NCBI RefSeq assembly: GCF_029504395.1
Contig: NZ_JAQFIF010000012.1
Coordinates: forward strand, 37,803 to 101,802
Source of the DNA: Arthrobacter sp. ES3-54
GTDB lineage: Bacteria; Actinomycetota; Actinomycetes; Actinomycetales; Micrococcaceae
Length of the DNA: 64,000 nt
Reading direction: 5' to 3'
The notes under the pieces are model-generated. The model worked only from the letters and a program-made list of their open reading frames with translations, did no database searches and had not been told where the DNA came from. The position numbers and the translations under genes were made by a program. Below, piece after piece: positions 17,072-26,051 of the stretch (position 1 is its first letter; each line of letters starts with the position of its first letter).

Positions 17072-18781
17072 GTGACTTCCTCAGCGCAGGGCCCCGCCGC
17101 AACCTCCCATTCAACCCAGCACCGCTCAACCCAGGCCCCCTCAGACCGGGCGCCCTCAGCCCCGTTCACAGCAGGCAACACTCCGGACGCCCCGCGGAGC
17201 GACCTTCCCGGCCTCCTCGAGGCCCTGGCCGCGGACCTGCGAGCCGTTGGCTACACCGTGGACGGGGTTGCGGAGATGCTCGGCGAGGCCGCGCACTCCG
17301 CCCTAGGCCGGGACCAGCTCATCCCTGCACTGATCGTCACCGGGCGCTCCCTCGGGGAGCCGGCGACGGCGGCGCTCGCCGGCGTCGTGCGTCTCTGGCT
17401 CCTCTCCGAGCCGCAGCGCGCGCAGACCCTCGACGCCGCCCTCCCCAGCATCCGCACGGCGGGGCTGCTGGAACTAGGGCTGGTGGAGCCGTCCGGCGGG
17501 GACCTGATCCAGGCCAAGGTGGACCTGAGGCCCTACGCCTGGGACCCGACCGTGGGCGAGGACGGTGTCGGTGAGGGCGGAGCGGACCTCTGGGTGGCCA
17601 GCGACCTCGCGGCGCACCAACGCGCAGGCGTCCTCCGCCACGACCACGTCCTGGGGATCGGGCAGGCCTCCACCACCCTGGTCCAGGTCACCGCCCGCCG
17701 CCACGTTGCCAGGGCGCTCGATCTCGGCACCGGCTGCGGCATCCAGACCTTTCACCTGCTGCACCATGCCGAGCACGTGACCGCCACGGACATTTCCGCA
17801 CGCGCACTGGCGTTCACCCGGTTCAACCTTCTGCTCAACGCCGACGAGCTGCACCTGGACCCGGCCGACCTCGACGCCCGCGTCAGCCTCAGGCTCGGGT
17901 CCCTGCTGGAGCCGGTCGCGGGGGAGGAATTCGAGCTGGTGGTGTCCAACCCGCCGTTCGTCATCACGCCCCGCAGCCTCGGTGAGACCGCCACGGACCA
18001 GTTCACCTATCGCGACGGCGGCCTGCCGGGGGACCAGATCGTGTCATCGCTGGTCCGCGCGCTGCCCTCTGCCCTTGCCCCGGGCGGAACGGCCCAGCTC
18101 TTGGGCAACTGGGAGATCACGGCGGGTGCCAACTGGGCCGAACGGCCGCAGAGCTGGGCCAGTCCGGCCGCCGACGTCTGGTTCATCCAGCGCGAGCAGG
18201 TGGGCCCGGAGCAGTATGCCGAGACCTGGCTGCAGGACGCCTCGGAAAACCGCGACCGCAGGCTGTACCAGGACTCGTACGCTGCCTACCTCGACGACTT
18301 CGCCTCCCGCAAAGTGGCCGGAATCGGCTTTGGCATGATCTGGCTGCGGCGGCCCGCCGACGGCGCCGGGCGGGTGCTTTCCCGCTTCGAGGAAATCACG
18401 TACCCGATCGAACAGCCAGTGGGGCCACACCTGGGCACCGCCGTCGAGCGTGCCGACTGGCTGGCTGCCCACGATCTGGCCGCCGCCCACCTGCTGGTCG
18501 CGGAGGACGTCACCGAAGAGCGGCACCAGCGCCCGGGGGCGGAGCACCCCGGCGTTATCCTGCTGCGGCAGGGTGCCGGGCTGCGCCGCACCAACTTGCT
18601 CAGTACCGAGCTGGCCGGGTTCGTCTCAGCGTGCGACGGCGACCTGTCCGTCGGGCAGATCATCGGCGCTCTCGAGGCGCTGCTGGGCGGCTACGAGGGG
18701 TTTGACAGTGCCGAGTTCCGCGCCGGCCTCCTCGAGGAAGTAGGGAACCTGGTTCGCGACGGCTTCCTGCTGCCCGCCTGA
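17072..18781 (+). CDS. SAM-dependent methyltransferase, HemK/RsmC-like, with N-terminal extension
   Basis: This is a class I methyltransferase of 569 residues. An N-terminal helical region covers about 45-200, the SAM motif I is DLGTGCGIQ, the acidic motif II is TATDIS, and the catalytic-type VSNPPFV motif is typical of enzymes modifying exocyclic or amide nitrogens. A C-terminal winged-helix-like region of about 200 residues follows. Actinobacterial homologues are usually annotated only as methyltransferases; the target (RNA or protein) is unknown. The start GTG has TAAACT 6 nt upstream, suggesting a leaderless message. The last 156 bp overlap the end of the convergent MFS gene. Confidence 0.85.
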   Translation: MTSSAQGPAATSHSTQHRSTQAPSDRAPSAPFTAGNTPDAPRSDLPGLLEALAADLRAVGYTVDGVAEMLGEAAHSALGRDQLIPALIVTGRSLGEPATAALAGVVRLWLLSEPQRAQTLDAALPSIRTAGLLELGLVEPSGGDLIQAKVDLRPYAWDPTVGEDGVGEGGADLWVASDLAAHQRAGVLRHDHVLGIGQASTTLVQVTARRHVARALDLGTGCGIQTFHLLHHAEHVTATDISARALAFTRFNLLLNADELHLDPADLDARVSLRLGSLLEPVAGEEFELVVSNPPFVITPRSLGETATDQFTYRDGGLPGDQIVSSLVRALPSALAPGGTAQLLGNWEITAGANWAERPQSWASPAADVWFIQREQVGPEQYAETWLQDASENRDRRLYQDSYAAYLDDFASRKVAGIGFGMIWLRRPADGAGRVLSRFEEITYPIEQPVGPHLGTAVERADWLAAHDLAAAHLLVAEDVTEERHQRPGAEHPGVILLRQGAGLRRTNLLSTELAGFVSACDGDLSVGQIIGALEALLGGYEGFDSAEFRAGLLEEVGNLVRDGFLLPA

Positions 18782-20128
18782 AACGGCGCTCGCCGCCCCC
18801 GCAGCGGCGACTGTCATTGCCGCCTCAGCCGACGCGGCCACTTCATCCGCCGGGCGGACGCCGGCGTCCTCCCGCCCGAACCGTGGCAGGACATACGCGG
18901 TGAGGGCCAGGGCCACCAGGGCGCCGACCGCCCCGGTGAGCACGAAGCTGAAACGCACCGGGACCAGGGCCCCCAGGAAGCCGCCCAGGGCCAGCGCCCC
19001 GATGGAGACGGCGCGTGTCATCCCGCCAACGATCGCCATCGCCTGGCCGCGCCCGCTTTCCGGAATCCGCAGGATGGCGATGGCTCCGAAACAGGCGTTC
19101 AGGACGCCGCAGGCCGTGCCCGTCGCCGTGTAGGCCACAAAGAGCAGTTCCACGTTGGGGACCAGTCCTGTGAGGATCAGGAACGCCGAGGCTCCGGTCA
19201 TGGAGGCCAGCAGCACGCGCAGCCGTACCGCCGGTGTCTTGATGCTGCCGGCCATCGCCGCCCCGGCCGCCATGCCGAGACCGAAGGCTGCGGCCAGCAG
19301 CCCGTACTGCGTCTCGGTGGCGCCAAGTTCGCCGCGGGCCAGGAACACCTCGAGCACGTTGGTGGCCTCGCCGACGACAATGAAGAACATCGCCCCGAGG
19401 ACCAGGGCCCAGACCAGGCTGTCCCGGCGGATCAGGCGCAGTCCGTCGAGCAGCGCCGGCTTCGCCCGGCCGGCCCGTTCGGCCGCCGTGCCGCGGCGGG
19501 TCCGGATCAGCAGGGCGCCCAGCCCCATGGCGACGTAGCAGCCGCTGGCCACGGCGAAGACCAGTCCGGTCCCGCCCCAGCCGCTGAGCAGGCCGCCCGC
19601 GGCGGGACCGGCCATACCCGCAATCATGACGGTCGCCTGCATGGTGCCCATGGCCCGCGGGGTGCGGTCCTCGCCGACGATCCGCGGCAGCAGGGCCTGC
19701 CAGGTGGGTCCGGCCACCGCCTGGGCCGCGTCGAGCAGGAAAGTCATGGCAAACAGCACGGGCAGATAGTTCTCCAGGTACTGCATGCCCAGCCCCATGC
19801 CGGCGACGGCGGCGGCGCTGACCGTGGAGCTCGCCGTCGCCAGCGTGCGGGAGTCCGTGGTGTCGGCGAGCCGGCCGGCCCAGGGAGCCAGCAGAACCAG
19901 CGGCAGCGCCGAGCACAGCAGGTACGCGGCCACCAGCCAGGGCCCGGCGACGGGCGTTTCGCCGGCGGCGGCGGCGTTCTGCAGGTGCAGCATGACGCTG
20001 ACGACGACGGCGCCCATCCCCGCCGTCGCCACGAACCGGGCGGTGCCGGCGATCAGGAAGTCGCGGTTGCGCCACAGGGGTTGCGCCGTTGCTGTGGGAG
20101 TGGAGGCATTATGAAGTGTTTGTTTCAT
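18626..20128 (-). CDS. MFS transporter (DHA/enterobactin-exporter type)
   Basis: This is a 12-helix major facilitator transporter of 500 residues with the first helix at about 25-45 and an N-half loop LAPWAGRLADTTDSR matching the MFS motif A region. The likely substrate is a drug or metabolite exported under control of the divergent ArsR-type regulator. The final 70 or so residues are low complexity, and the last 156 bp of the gene are antisense to the methyltransferase gene, so this tail is probably non-essential. The ATG at 20128 sits exactly where a TTGACA-N18-TATTTT promoter would start a leaderless message. Confidence 0.88.
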   Translation of the reverse strand: MKQTLHNASTPTATAQPLWRNRDFLIAGTARFVATAGMGAVVVSVMLHLQNAAAAGETPVAGPWLVAAYLLCSALPLVLLAPWAGRLADTTDSRTLATASSTVSAAAVAGMGLGMQYLENYLPVLFAMTFLLDAAQAVAGPTWQALLPRIVGEDRTPRAMGTMQATVMIAGMAGPAAGGLLSGWGGTGLVFAVASGCYVAMGLGALLIRTRRGTAAERAGRAKPALLDGLRLIRRDSLVWALVLGAMFFIVVGEATNVLEVFLARGELGATETQYGLLAAAFGLGMAAGAAMAGSIKTPAVRLRVLLASMTGASAFLILTGLVPNVELLFVAYTATGTACGVLNACFGAIAILRIPESGRGQAMAIVGGMTRAVSIGALALGGFLGALVPVRFSFVLTGAVGALVALALTAYVLPRFGREDAGVRPADEVAASAEAAMTVAAAGAASAVSGGQQEAVANQVPYFLEEAGAELGTVKPLVAAQQRLESADDLPDGQVAVAR

Positions 20129-20201
20129 AAATAGGAAAATAGTCCGGTCCCGGAACAGATGTCAAGCATTTCTTTCATAGTTTGGAGAGGCTGGATACAC
20201 T
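20109..20201. promoter_or_regulatory. Divergent MFS/ArsR promoters with palindromic operator
   Basis: Minus strand: -35 TTGACA (20165-20160) and -10 TATTTT (20141-20136), giving transcription from the MFS ATG. Plus strand: TTTCAT at 20173-20178, 17-nt spacer, TACACT at 20196-20201, giving transcription from the regulator's GTG at 20208. An inverted repeat, TTATGAA-N8-TTCATAA (20109-20130), covers the MFS start, and a matching half site TTTCATA (20173-20179) covers the regulator -35. Confidence 0.7.
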
Positions 20202-20207
20202 GGAGGA

Positions 20208-20891
20208 GTGAACGCAGAAACCCCGACGGCGGAGTCCCCGGCTCCGCCGGCCACCAAGCGCCGGCATCGTCCGGAGAAGCAAGTGGAAATCACGGACCCG
20301 AAGGCGATCCGTGCCCTGGCCCACGCCGCCCGGCTGGAGGTCATTTCCGAACTGTATTCCACCCAGGTGAGCCGGACGGCCACCGAGCTTGCCGCGCAGA
20401 CCGGCCTGACTCCCAGTGCCATGAGCTACCACCTTCGGGCACTGCAGAAGTGGGGCATCGTGGTTCCCGCAGAGACCGCCGGGGACGCCCGGGAGCGGCG
20501 CTGGAAGGCCGCCGGCACCGATTTCACCATCCACTCGCTGGGGGGAGTGGCCAGCCCGGAACTCGCCGTCCTGGACCTCGAGCTCGACGCCTACCGCCGC
20601 CGGGTCCTTGCGTACGCCAAGGCCCGCAACGCCCGGCGCGAGAACGGCGACACCGCCGACGGCCCGTCCTCCGTGGTGCTGGCCAGCAACCTCCTGTACC
20701 TGACGCCGGACCAGCGGGCCGAACTGAACCGGCGGGTCTTTGACCTCCTGAGGGACTACGAACTCGAGGATCCGGACCACGTGCCCGAGGGCGCCGAACG
20801 CATGGCCACGATGTGGTCGATGATTCCGGACGACCGCGGACCGGCCGCCGCGAAGCCGGCCCCCGGCAAGGCCGCCCCCGGCAAGGACTAA
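20208..20891 (+). CDS. ArsR-like winged-helix repressor
   Basis: This is a transcriptional regulator of 227 residues. The winged helix runs from about residue 33 to 105 (RALAHAARLEVISELYSTQ, then ATELAAQTGLTPSAMSYHLRALQKWGIV). The C-terminal half is helical and charged and ends in Ala/Pro/Lys repeats. No metal-binding Cys pair is seen, so this is a non-metal ArsR or HTH_20 type. The GTG at 20208 lies 6 nt after a TACACT -10 box; a GGAGG 1 nt upstream is too close to act normally. It is divergent from the MFS gene by 79 bp and probably represses it. Confidence 0.88.
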   Translation: MNAETPTAESPAPPATKRRHRPEKQVEITDPKAIRALAHAARLEVISELYSTQVSRTATELAAQTGLTPSAMSYHLRALQKWGIVVPAETAGDARERRWKAAGTDFTIHSLGGVASPELAVLDLELDAYRRRVLAYAKARNARRENGDTADGPSSVVLASNLLYLTPDQRAELNRRVFDLLRDYELEDPDHVPEGAERMATMWSMIPDDRGPAAAKPAPGKAAPGKD

Positions 20892-21145
20892 GCCGGCAAG
20901 GACCGAGCCCGCCGCCGGCACCGTCTGAAAACCGCCCCCGGCAACGTCTGAAAACCGCCGCCGGCGCCGCGGGATGTGGCATCCAGCGCGCCCTCAATGG
21001 CCGCCGGACACGCGGTCTGATCGCAGCCGGAACCCACCTCCGCGGGGCCGTCATTTCCGGCCGGATGCGCGGGATTCTGCAAAATATGGTGAACTAGGCG
21101 GGTATGGGCGCATCTGCCCGAGCCACCTTTTTCTGTAGGAGCACC
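20892..21145. other. Intergenic region before topA with short direct repeats
   Basis: This 254-bp gap holds two copies of CGTCTGAAAACCGCC (20922-20936 and 20945-20959) and several CCGGCAAGG units continuing from the 3' end of the regulator gene. The topA promoter should lie in the last 100 bp, but I cannot assign -35/-10 boxes securely. No gene is seen. Confidence 0.6.
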
Positions 21146-23884
21146 GTGCCAAGCAAGGCCAAAACCGGCAAGAAACTCGTGATCGTGGAGTCTCCCGCCA
21201 AGAGCAAAACCATCGCCAAGTACCTCGGCGAAGGCTTCATCGTGGAGGCCTCCATCGGTCACATCCGCGACCTTCCGCAGCCCTCGGAGCTCCCCGCGGA
21301 ACTGAAGAAGACGCCGCTGGGCAAGTTCGCCGTCGACATCGACAACGACTTCAAGCCCTACTACGTGGTGTCCTCGGACAAGAAGAAAAAGGTCGCCGAG
21401 CTCAAGGCCCAGCTCAAAGACGCCGACGCTCTCTATCTCGCAACCGATGGGGACCGCGAAGGCGAGGCCATCGCGTGGCACCTGCTCGAAGTGCTTAAGC
21501 CCAAGGTTCCGGTCTACCGGATGACCTTCGGCGAAATCACCAAGGAAGCCATCCACCGCGCCATGGACAACCTGCGCGATGTCGACCAGGACCTGGTGGA
21601 CGCCCAGGAAACCCGGCGCGTCCTGGACCGGCTCTACGGTTATGAGATCTCGCCCGTGCTCTGGCGCAAGGTGGCCCGCGGCCTCTCCGCCGGCCGCGTG
21701 CAGTCCGTCGTCACCCGCATGGTGGTGGACCGCGAACGCGAGCGGATGGCCTTCAAGGCCGCCTCCTACTGGGACCTCACCGGTCAGTTCGGCGCCGGTT
21801 CCGGCTCCTTCAAAGCCAAACTTGCCGCCGTCGACGGCGCCAAGGTCGCCAGCGGCCGGGACTTCAACGACAACGGCGAGCTGACCTCGCGCAACGCCGT
21901 CCACCTCAACGAGGAACTCGCCGCCTCGCTCGCAGCGGGGCTGCAGGACGCCGAATTCCGGGTCCGCTCCGTCGACACCAAGCCGTACACCCGCCGCCCG
22001 GCCGCGCCGTTCACCACCTCCACCCTCCAGCAGGAGGCCGGCCGCAAGCTGCGCTTCTCCTCGAAGAGCACGATGCAGGTGGCCCAGCGCCTCTACGAAA
22101 ACGGCTACATCACCTATATGCGTACGGACTCGTCCGCGCTGAGCAACGAGGCCATCACGGCCGCCCGGCGCCAGGCCTCCGAGCTGTACGGCCCCGAGTA
22201 CGTACCGCAGTCGCCGCGGGTCTACAGCGGCAAGGCAGCGAACGCGCAGGAAGCCCACGAGGCCATCCGTCCCGCCGGTGACTCCTTCCGCACGCCGGCC
22301 CAGGTGGCAAAGCAGCTCTCCGGCGACGAATTCCGGCTCTACGAGCTCATCTGGAAGCGCACGGTCGCCTCCCAGATGGCTGACGCCAAGGGCTCCACCG
22401 CCACGATCCGCCTCGGCGCCGTGACTGTTGGTAACCCGGCCGACCGGCGCGACGCCGAATTCTCGGCGTCGGGCACCGTCATCACCTTCCCCGGCTTCCT
22501 CGCCGCTTACGAAGAAGGCAAGGACGAAAGCCGCGGCGATGACGAGTCCGAGGAAGCACGCCGGCTGCCCAACGTGGCCAAGAACGACGCGCTCACCGCC
22601 ACCGATATTGTCGCCGTCGGGCACGAGACCTCGCCGCCGCCGCGCTACACCGAAGCCTCGCTGACCGCGGAGCTGGAAAAGAAGGGCATCGGCCGCCCGT
22701 CGACCTACGCCTCCACCATCTCCACCATCCAGGACCGCGGCTACGTCCGGAAGCAGGGCTCTGCGCTGGTCCCGAGCTGGATCGCGTTCTCCGTGATCCG
22801 GCTCCTCGAACAGCATTTCCACGACTACGTGGACTACGAGTTCACCGCCGATATGGAAGCCGACCTGGACAAGATCGCCAACGGCCAGGCGGCAGGACCG
22901 GCCTGGCTCAAGCACTTCTACTTCGGTGAAGACTCCGAGCCCGGCCTGCTGAGCATCGTGAACAATCTCGGCGAGATCGATGCCCGCGAGATCAACTCCA
23001 TCCCCATCACGGACGCGATCACTCTCCGGGTCGGCAAGTTCGGCCCGTACCTGGAAAGTTCCACCGCCACCGTGGATCCCGAGACCGGCGAAGTGGTTGA
23101 AGCGGCCCGCGCCAACGTCCCCGAGGACCTGGCCCCGGATGAGCTCACGGCCGCCAAAGCCGTTGAACTCATGGAGACCGCTGCCCCGGAGGAGCGCGTC
23201 CTTGGCGCGGACCCGCACACCGGGCACACCATCGTGGCCAAGAACGGCCGCTACGGCGCCTACGTCACCGAGGTCATCCCGGAGATGACCGAGGAACAGC
23301 TGGCCAACCAGCCCGTTGAGTACTACAAGAACGGCAAGCCGAAGCCGGCAAAGAAACCCGTCAAGGCCAAGCCCCGCACCGGATCCCTGTTCGCTTCCAT
23401 GAGCGTGGACACCATCACGCTGGACGAGGCCCTGCAGCTCATGAGCCTGCCCCGCGTCCTCGGCCAGGACGCCGACGGCAACCCGATCACGGTGCAGAAC
23501 GGCCGGTTCGGCCCGTACCTGAAGAAGGGCACGGACTCCCGCTCGATCGGCTCCGAAGAGGAGATCTTCACCATCACGCTCGAGGCGGCGCTGGAGATCT
23601 ACTCGCAGCCCAAGCAGCGCGGCGCCCGTGCCGCGGTGCCGCCTCTGGCCGAATTCGGACCGGACCCGGTCTCGGAGAAGAACATCGTGGTGAAGGAAGG
23701 CCGGTTCGGCCCGTACATCACCGACGGCATCACCAACATCACCGTGCCGCGCAGCACCGCGGTCGAGGAGCTGACCCGGGAACAGGCCGTCGAACTCCTC
23801 GCCGAAAAGCGGGCCAAGGGACCGGTCAAGCGCACGACGACGGCCCGCAAGGCACCCGCCCGGAAGGCCCCGGTCAAGAAGTAG
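21146..23884 (+). CDS. topA: DNA topoisomerase I (type IA)
   Basis: TopA relaxes negative supercoils through a 5'-phosphotyrosine intermediate. The 912-residue protein begins with the TOPRIM domain (LVIVESPAKSKTI, then ATDGDREGEAIAW) and has the catalytic tyrosine Y324 in ITYMRTDS. Instead of zinc fingers the C-terminus carries three or four GRFGPYL/GRYGAYV-type repeats and a Lys/Arg-rich tail, the arrangement of mycobacterial TopA. The GTG at 21146 is preceded by AGGAG; an upstream TTG at 21104 would add 14 unconserved residues. It is an essential housekeeping gene. Confidence 0.97.
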   Translation: MPSKAKTGKKLVIVESPAKSKTIAKYLGEGFIVEASIGHIRDLPQPSELPAELKKTPLGKFAVDIDNDFKPYYVVSSDKKKKVAELKAQLKDADALYLATDGDREGEAIAWHLLEVLKPKVPVYRMTFGEITKEAIHRAMDNLRDVDQDLVDAQETRRVLDRLYGYEISPVLWRKVARGLSAGRVQSVVTRMVVDRERERMAFKAASYWDLTGQFGAGSGSFKAKLAAVDGAKVASGRDFNDNGELTSRNAVHLNEELAASLAAGLQDAEFRVRSVDTKPYTRRPAAPFTTSTLQQEAGRKLRFSSKSTMQVAQRLYENGYITYMRTDSSALSNEAITAARRQASELYGPEYVPQSPRVYSGKAANAQEAHEAIRPAGDSFRTPAQVAKQLSGDEFRLYELIWKRTVASQMADAKGSTATIRLGAVTVGNPADRRDAEFSASGTVITFPGFLAAYEEGKDESRGDDESEEARRLPNVAKNDALTATDIVAVGHETSPPPRYTEASLTAELEKKGIGRPSTYASTISTIQDRGYVRKQGSALVPSWIAFSVIRLLEQHFHDYVDYEFTADMEADLDKIANGQAAGPAWLKHFYFGEDSEPGLLSIVNNLGEIDAREINSIPITDAITLRVGKFGPYLESSTATVDPETGEVVEAARANVPEDLAPDELTAAKAVELMETAAPEERVLGADPHTGHTIVAKNGRYGAYVTEVIPEMTEEQLANQPVEYYKNGKPKPAKKPVKAKPRTGSLFASMSVDTITLDEALQLMSLPRVLGQDADGNPITVQNGRFGPYLKKGTDSRSIGSEEEIFTITLEAALEIYSQPKQRGARAAVPPLAEFGPDPVSEKNIVVKEGRFGPYITDGITNITVPRSTAVEELTREQAVELLAEKRAKGPVKRTTTARKAPARKAPVKK

Positions 23885-23895
23885 GCCCGCCCACC

Positions 23896-23957
23896 GAATT
23901 CGCCGGAAACGCGCGGATTCGCCGGAAATTACCGGCGAATTCGCAGGTTTCCGGCGA
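23896..23957. terminator. Cluster of TTCGCCGG palindromes after topA
   Basis: The core hairpin is ATTCGCCGG-AAATTA-CCGGCGAAT (23917-23940). A further direct copy of TTCGCCGGAAA lies upstream (from 23899) and an inverted TTTCCGGCGA downstream (23948-23957), so alternative stems are possible. It probably ends topA transcription; no T-tract is present. Confidence 0.5.
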
Positions 23958-24000
23958 TTTCGCGTTTGCGGACCGGCCGTGGACGTGATCGAGTAGGAAT

Positions 24001-24489
24001 ATGACTGAACAGCCCGCACACCTGGACAACCAGCCGCTGAACGAACTCGAGGAGCAGCTTGCCCGGGGGGAGCAGCCGGACGCCAACCCGGTGGACGTGA
24101 TCCTCGCCTTCCTCAACAACGAGGTCTACGTGGTCAGCTCCGACGCCCTGGAGGGCCCCGACTCGCAGGTGGAGCCGCTGGTCCTCGCGAACTCCTCCGG
24201 CAAGCCCGTCCTGGCCGTTTTCTCGCACCCGAGCCGCGTCACCGAGCAGTATCTCGCCGCCGCCCCGAACGTGCTGGGCACGCAGGGCGCCGCGATCATC
24301 GGGAACCTCGGTGCAGAGCTTGGCATGGTGATCAACCCCGGGGCCGCTTACGGCTTTGAAATCGACCCGGAGGGCGTGGCCAACATCCGCCGCGACTTCA
24401 AGCCCACGGACGAGCCCACCGACGGCGCTGCCGCCCAGCCCACTGCTGGGGCAGCGGACCGACCGGCGCAGGACGGCGACCCGGCCTAA
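24001..24489 (+). CDS. SseB-family protein
   Basis: This is a soluble protein of 162 residues with one SseB N-terminal domain at about residues 25-130 (VYVVSSDALEG, VLAVFSHPSRV, GAELGMVINPG). SseB domains are widespread in Actinobacteria and have no established biochemical activity here. The C-terminal 25 residues are Ala/Pro/Asp-rich. The ATG start follows a modest TAGGAAT. It sits between topA and ppx in the same orientation, with hairpins on both sides, so it is probably its own transcription unit. Confidence 0.85.
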   Translation: MTEQPAHLDNQPLNELEEQLARGEQPDANPVDVILAFLNNEVYVVSSDALEGPDSQVEPLVLANSSGKPVLAVFSHPSRVTEQYLAAAPNVLGTQGAAIIGNLGAELGMVINPGAAYGFEIDPEGVANIRRDFKPTDEPTDGAAAQPTAGAADRPAQDGDPA

Positions 24490-24503
24490 GCCCGCGGCGT
24501 CGG

Positions 24504-24530
24504 CGGCGGTATTCTTCGCGAATACCGCCG
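24504..24530. terminator. Terminator hairpin after the SseB-like gene
   Basis: There is a perfect 11-bp stem, CGGCGGTATTC with GAATACCGCCG, and a TTCGC loop, 15 nt past the stop codon. No long T-run follows. Confidence 0.6.
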
Positions 24531-24572
24531 TCGCAGCTAGGCCAGCCGCTCCGTGGGGGGAATAATGGCACC

Positions 24573-25577
24573 ATGCGTCTAGGCGTCCTCGACATCGGGT
24601 CCAACACTGTCCATCTCCTGCTGGTCGACGCCCATCCCGGCGCCCGTCCGGTCCCCTACGCCTCGCACAAGCGGCGGCTCTCGCTCGTGCAGTTCCTCGA
24701 CGACGACGGCAACATCGACGACGCCGGGCAGCATGAACTCGTCGAGTTCGTCCTTGAAGCGTGGGAATTCGCGGCCAAGCACAAAGCCGACGACCTCCTC
24801 GCGTTCTGCACCTCGGCCATCCGCGAGGCCACCAACGGCGCGGCCGTCCTGGCCCGTGTCAAGCATGAAACCACCGTCACCCTCCGGGAGCTCACCGGCA
24901 GCGAAGAGGCGTCCATGACGTTCTTTGCCGTCAGGCGCTGGTACGGCTGGGGTGCCGGGCCCATCTTGAACCTGGATATCGGCGGTGGCTCCTTTGAGAT
25001 GGCCCTCGGACAGGACGAGCTGCCCGAGCTGGCGACGTCCGTTCCGCTCGGCGCCAGCCGGCTGACGCGCGACTGGCTGCCCGAGGACCCGCCCTCGGCC
25101 AAGAGCATCAAGGAGCTGCGCCGCTACATCCGCTCCACGCTCAAACCCGCGGTGCGCAAATTCGAGAAGCTGGGCCGGCCCAACCTCGTAGCGGGCACGT
25201 CCAAGACGTTCCGGTCCCTCGCCAGGATCGCCGGCGCAGCCCCCAGCGCTGCCGGGCCCTACGTCAAGCGCGAGCTGCTGGCCTTGGACCTGGGGCTCTG
25301 GGCGCAGCGGATCTCGGCCATGGAGGTAGGGGACCGGCTGCACCTGCCCGGCGTCTCCGAGGCCCGCGCGCCGCAGGTCCTCGCCGGCGCCCTCGTCGCG
25401 GAAGCGGCGCTGGAAATGTTCGAGTTCGACAGCCTGGTGACGTGCCCGTGGGCCCTGCGTGAGGGACTCATCCTTCGCCGCCTGGACCAGTTGGTGTTTG
25501 AGGGGCCCGTAGATCCCGCGCCGCATGTGGCGGAGCAACCGCCGGCGCGGCTCCAGTCGCCGGAAAAAGCTTCCTGA
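24573..25577 (+). CDS. Ppx/GppA-family phosphatase
   Basis: Members of this ASKHA-fold family hydrolyse polyphosphate or pppGpp. The 334-residue protein has phosphate loop 1 VLDIGSNTVHLLLVDA at the N-terminus, the second phosphate motif NLDIGGGSFEMALG in the middle, and ends with a short extension. It lacks the C-terminal HD-like domain of long exopolyphosphatases, like the short actinobacterial Ppx proteins. The ATG at 24573 directly precedes the conserved loop. The exact substrate cannot be decided from sequence. Confidence 0.92.
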   Translation: MRLGVLDIGSNTVHLLLVDAHPGARPVPYASHKRRLSLVQFLDDDGNIDDAGQHELVEFVLEAWEFAAKHKADDLLAFCTSAIREATNGAAVLARVKHETTVTLRELTGSEEASMTFFAVRRWYGWGAGPILNLDIGGGSFEMALGQDELPELATSVPLGASRLTRDWLPEDPPSAKSIKELRRYIRSTLKPAVRKFEKLGRPNLVAGTSKTFRSLARIAGAAPSAAGPYVKRELLALDLGLWAQRISAMEVGDRLHLPGVSEARAPQVLAGALVAEAALEMFEFDSLVTCPWALREGLILRRLDQLVFEGPVDPAPHVAEQPPARLQSPEKAS

Positions 25578-25598
25578 GGCCGCCCGGGCCCGCGACGG

Positions 25599-25636
25599 TG
25601 TCGAGACCGTGTCGATCCGGAGCGTCCCCGATCGTG
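25599..25636 (+). promoter_or_regulatory. Candidate ECF42-type promoter
   Basis: Two copies of TGTCGA lie at 25599-25604 and 25610-25615. The second is followed after 17 nt by CGTG (25633-25636), the first after 18 nt by CGTCC. TGTCGA is, to my knowledge, the -35 element recognised by ECF42 sigma factors, and the downstream operon encodes one. Autoregulation is inferred. Confidence 0.5.
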
Positions 25637-25690
25637 TAATTGCTGAGAGGCCGGCACACCGCCGGCTGATTCGCCAAGGAGGCACCCGAA

Positions 25691-26032
25691 ATGACGCAGT
25701 ACCTGCTCAGCATTTACCAGCCGGACGGCCCCGCCCCGGACCCTGAGTTCCTCGAACCGATCATGCGTGACCTGGCGGCCCTGAACCATGAAATGCAGGC
25801 CGCAGGGGCCTGGGTGTTCGCCGCGGGACTCCACCCCGCGGAGTCCGCGACGGTCCTCCGGCCCAGCGGCGGCGAGATCCTGGTGACCGACGGGCCGTTC
25901 ACCGAAGGCAAAGAGCACCTCGGCGGATTCACCGTGATCGAGGCCGAGGACCTGGACGCGGCCCTTGGCTGGGCGCGGAAGCTGGCCGGCGCCACCACTC
26001 TTCCCGTTGAAGTCCGTCCCTTCCAGCACTAG
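25691..26032 (+). CDS. YciI-like DGPF-motif protein
   Basis: This is a small ferredoxin-like-fold protein of 113 residues with the DGPF motif (VTDGPFTEGKEHLGGFTVIE). DGPF proteins are found next to ECF42 sigma factors, and that is the arrangement here: the sigma gene begins 19 bp downstream. A strong AGGAGG site precedes the ATG. The biochemical role of the family is unknown; it may be the regulated output of the sigma factor or an accessory protein. Confidence 0.9.
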   Translation: MTQYLLSIYQPDGPAPDPEFLEPIMRDLAALNHEMQAAGAWVFAAGLHPAESATVLRPSGGEILVTDGPFTEGKEHLGGFTVIEAEDLDAALGWARKLAGATTLPVEVRPFQH

Positions 26033-26051
26033 CCGGGCCGAGGGGGCGTCT

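Noticed and set aside
20888..24019. Long minus-strand open frame opposite topA (1043 codons)
   Set aside because: It is a GC-bias shadow of topA; no domain, start signal or conserved motif.
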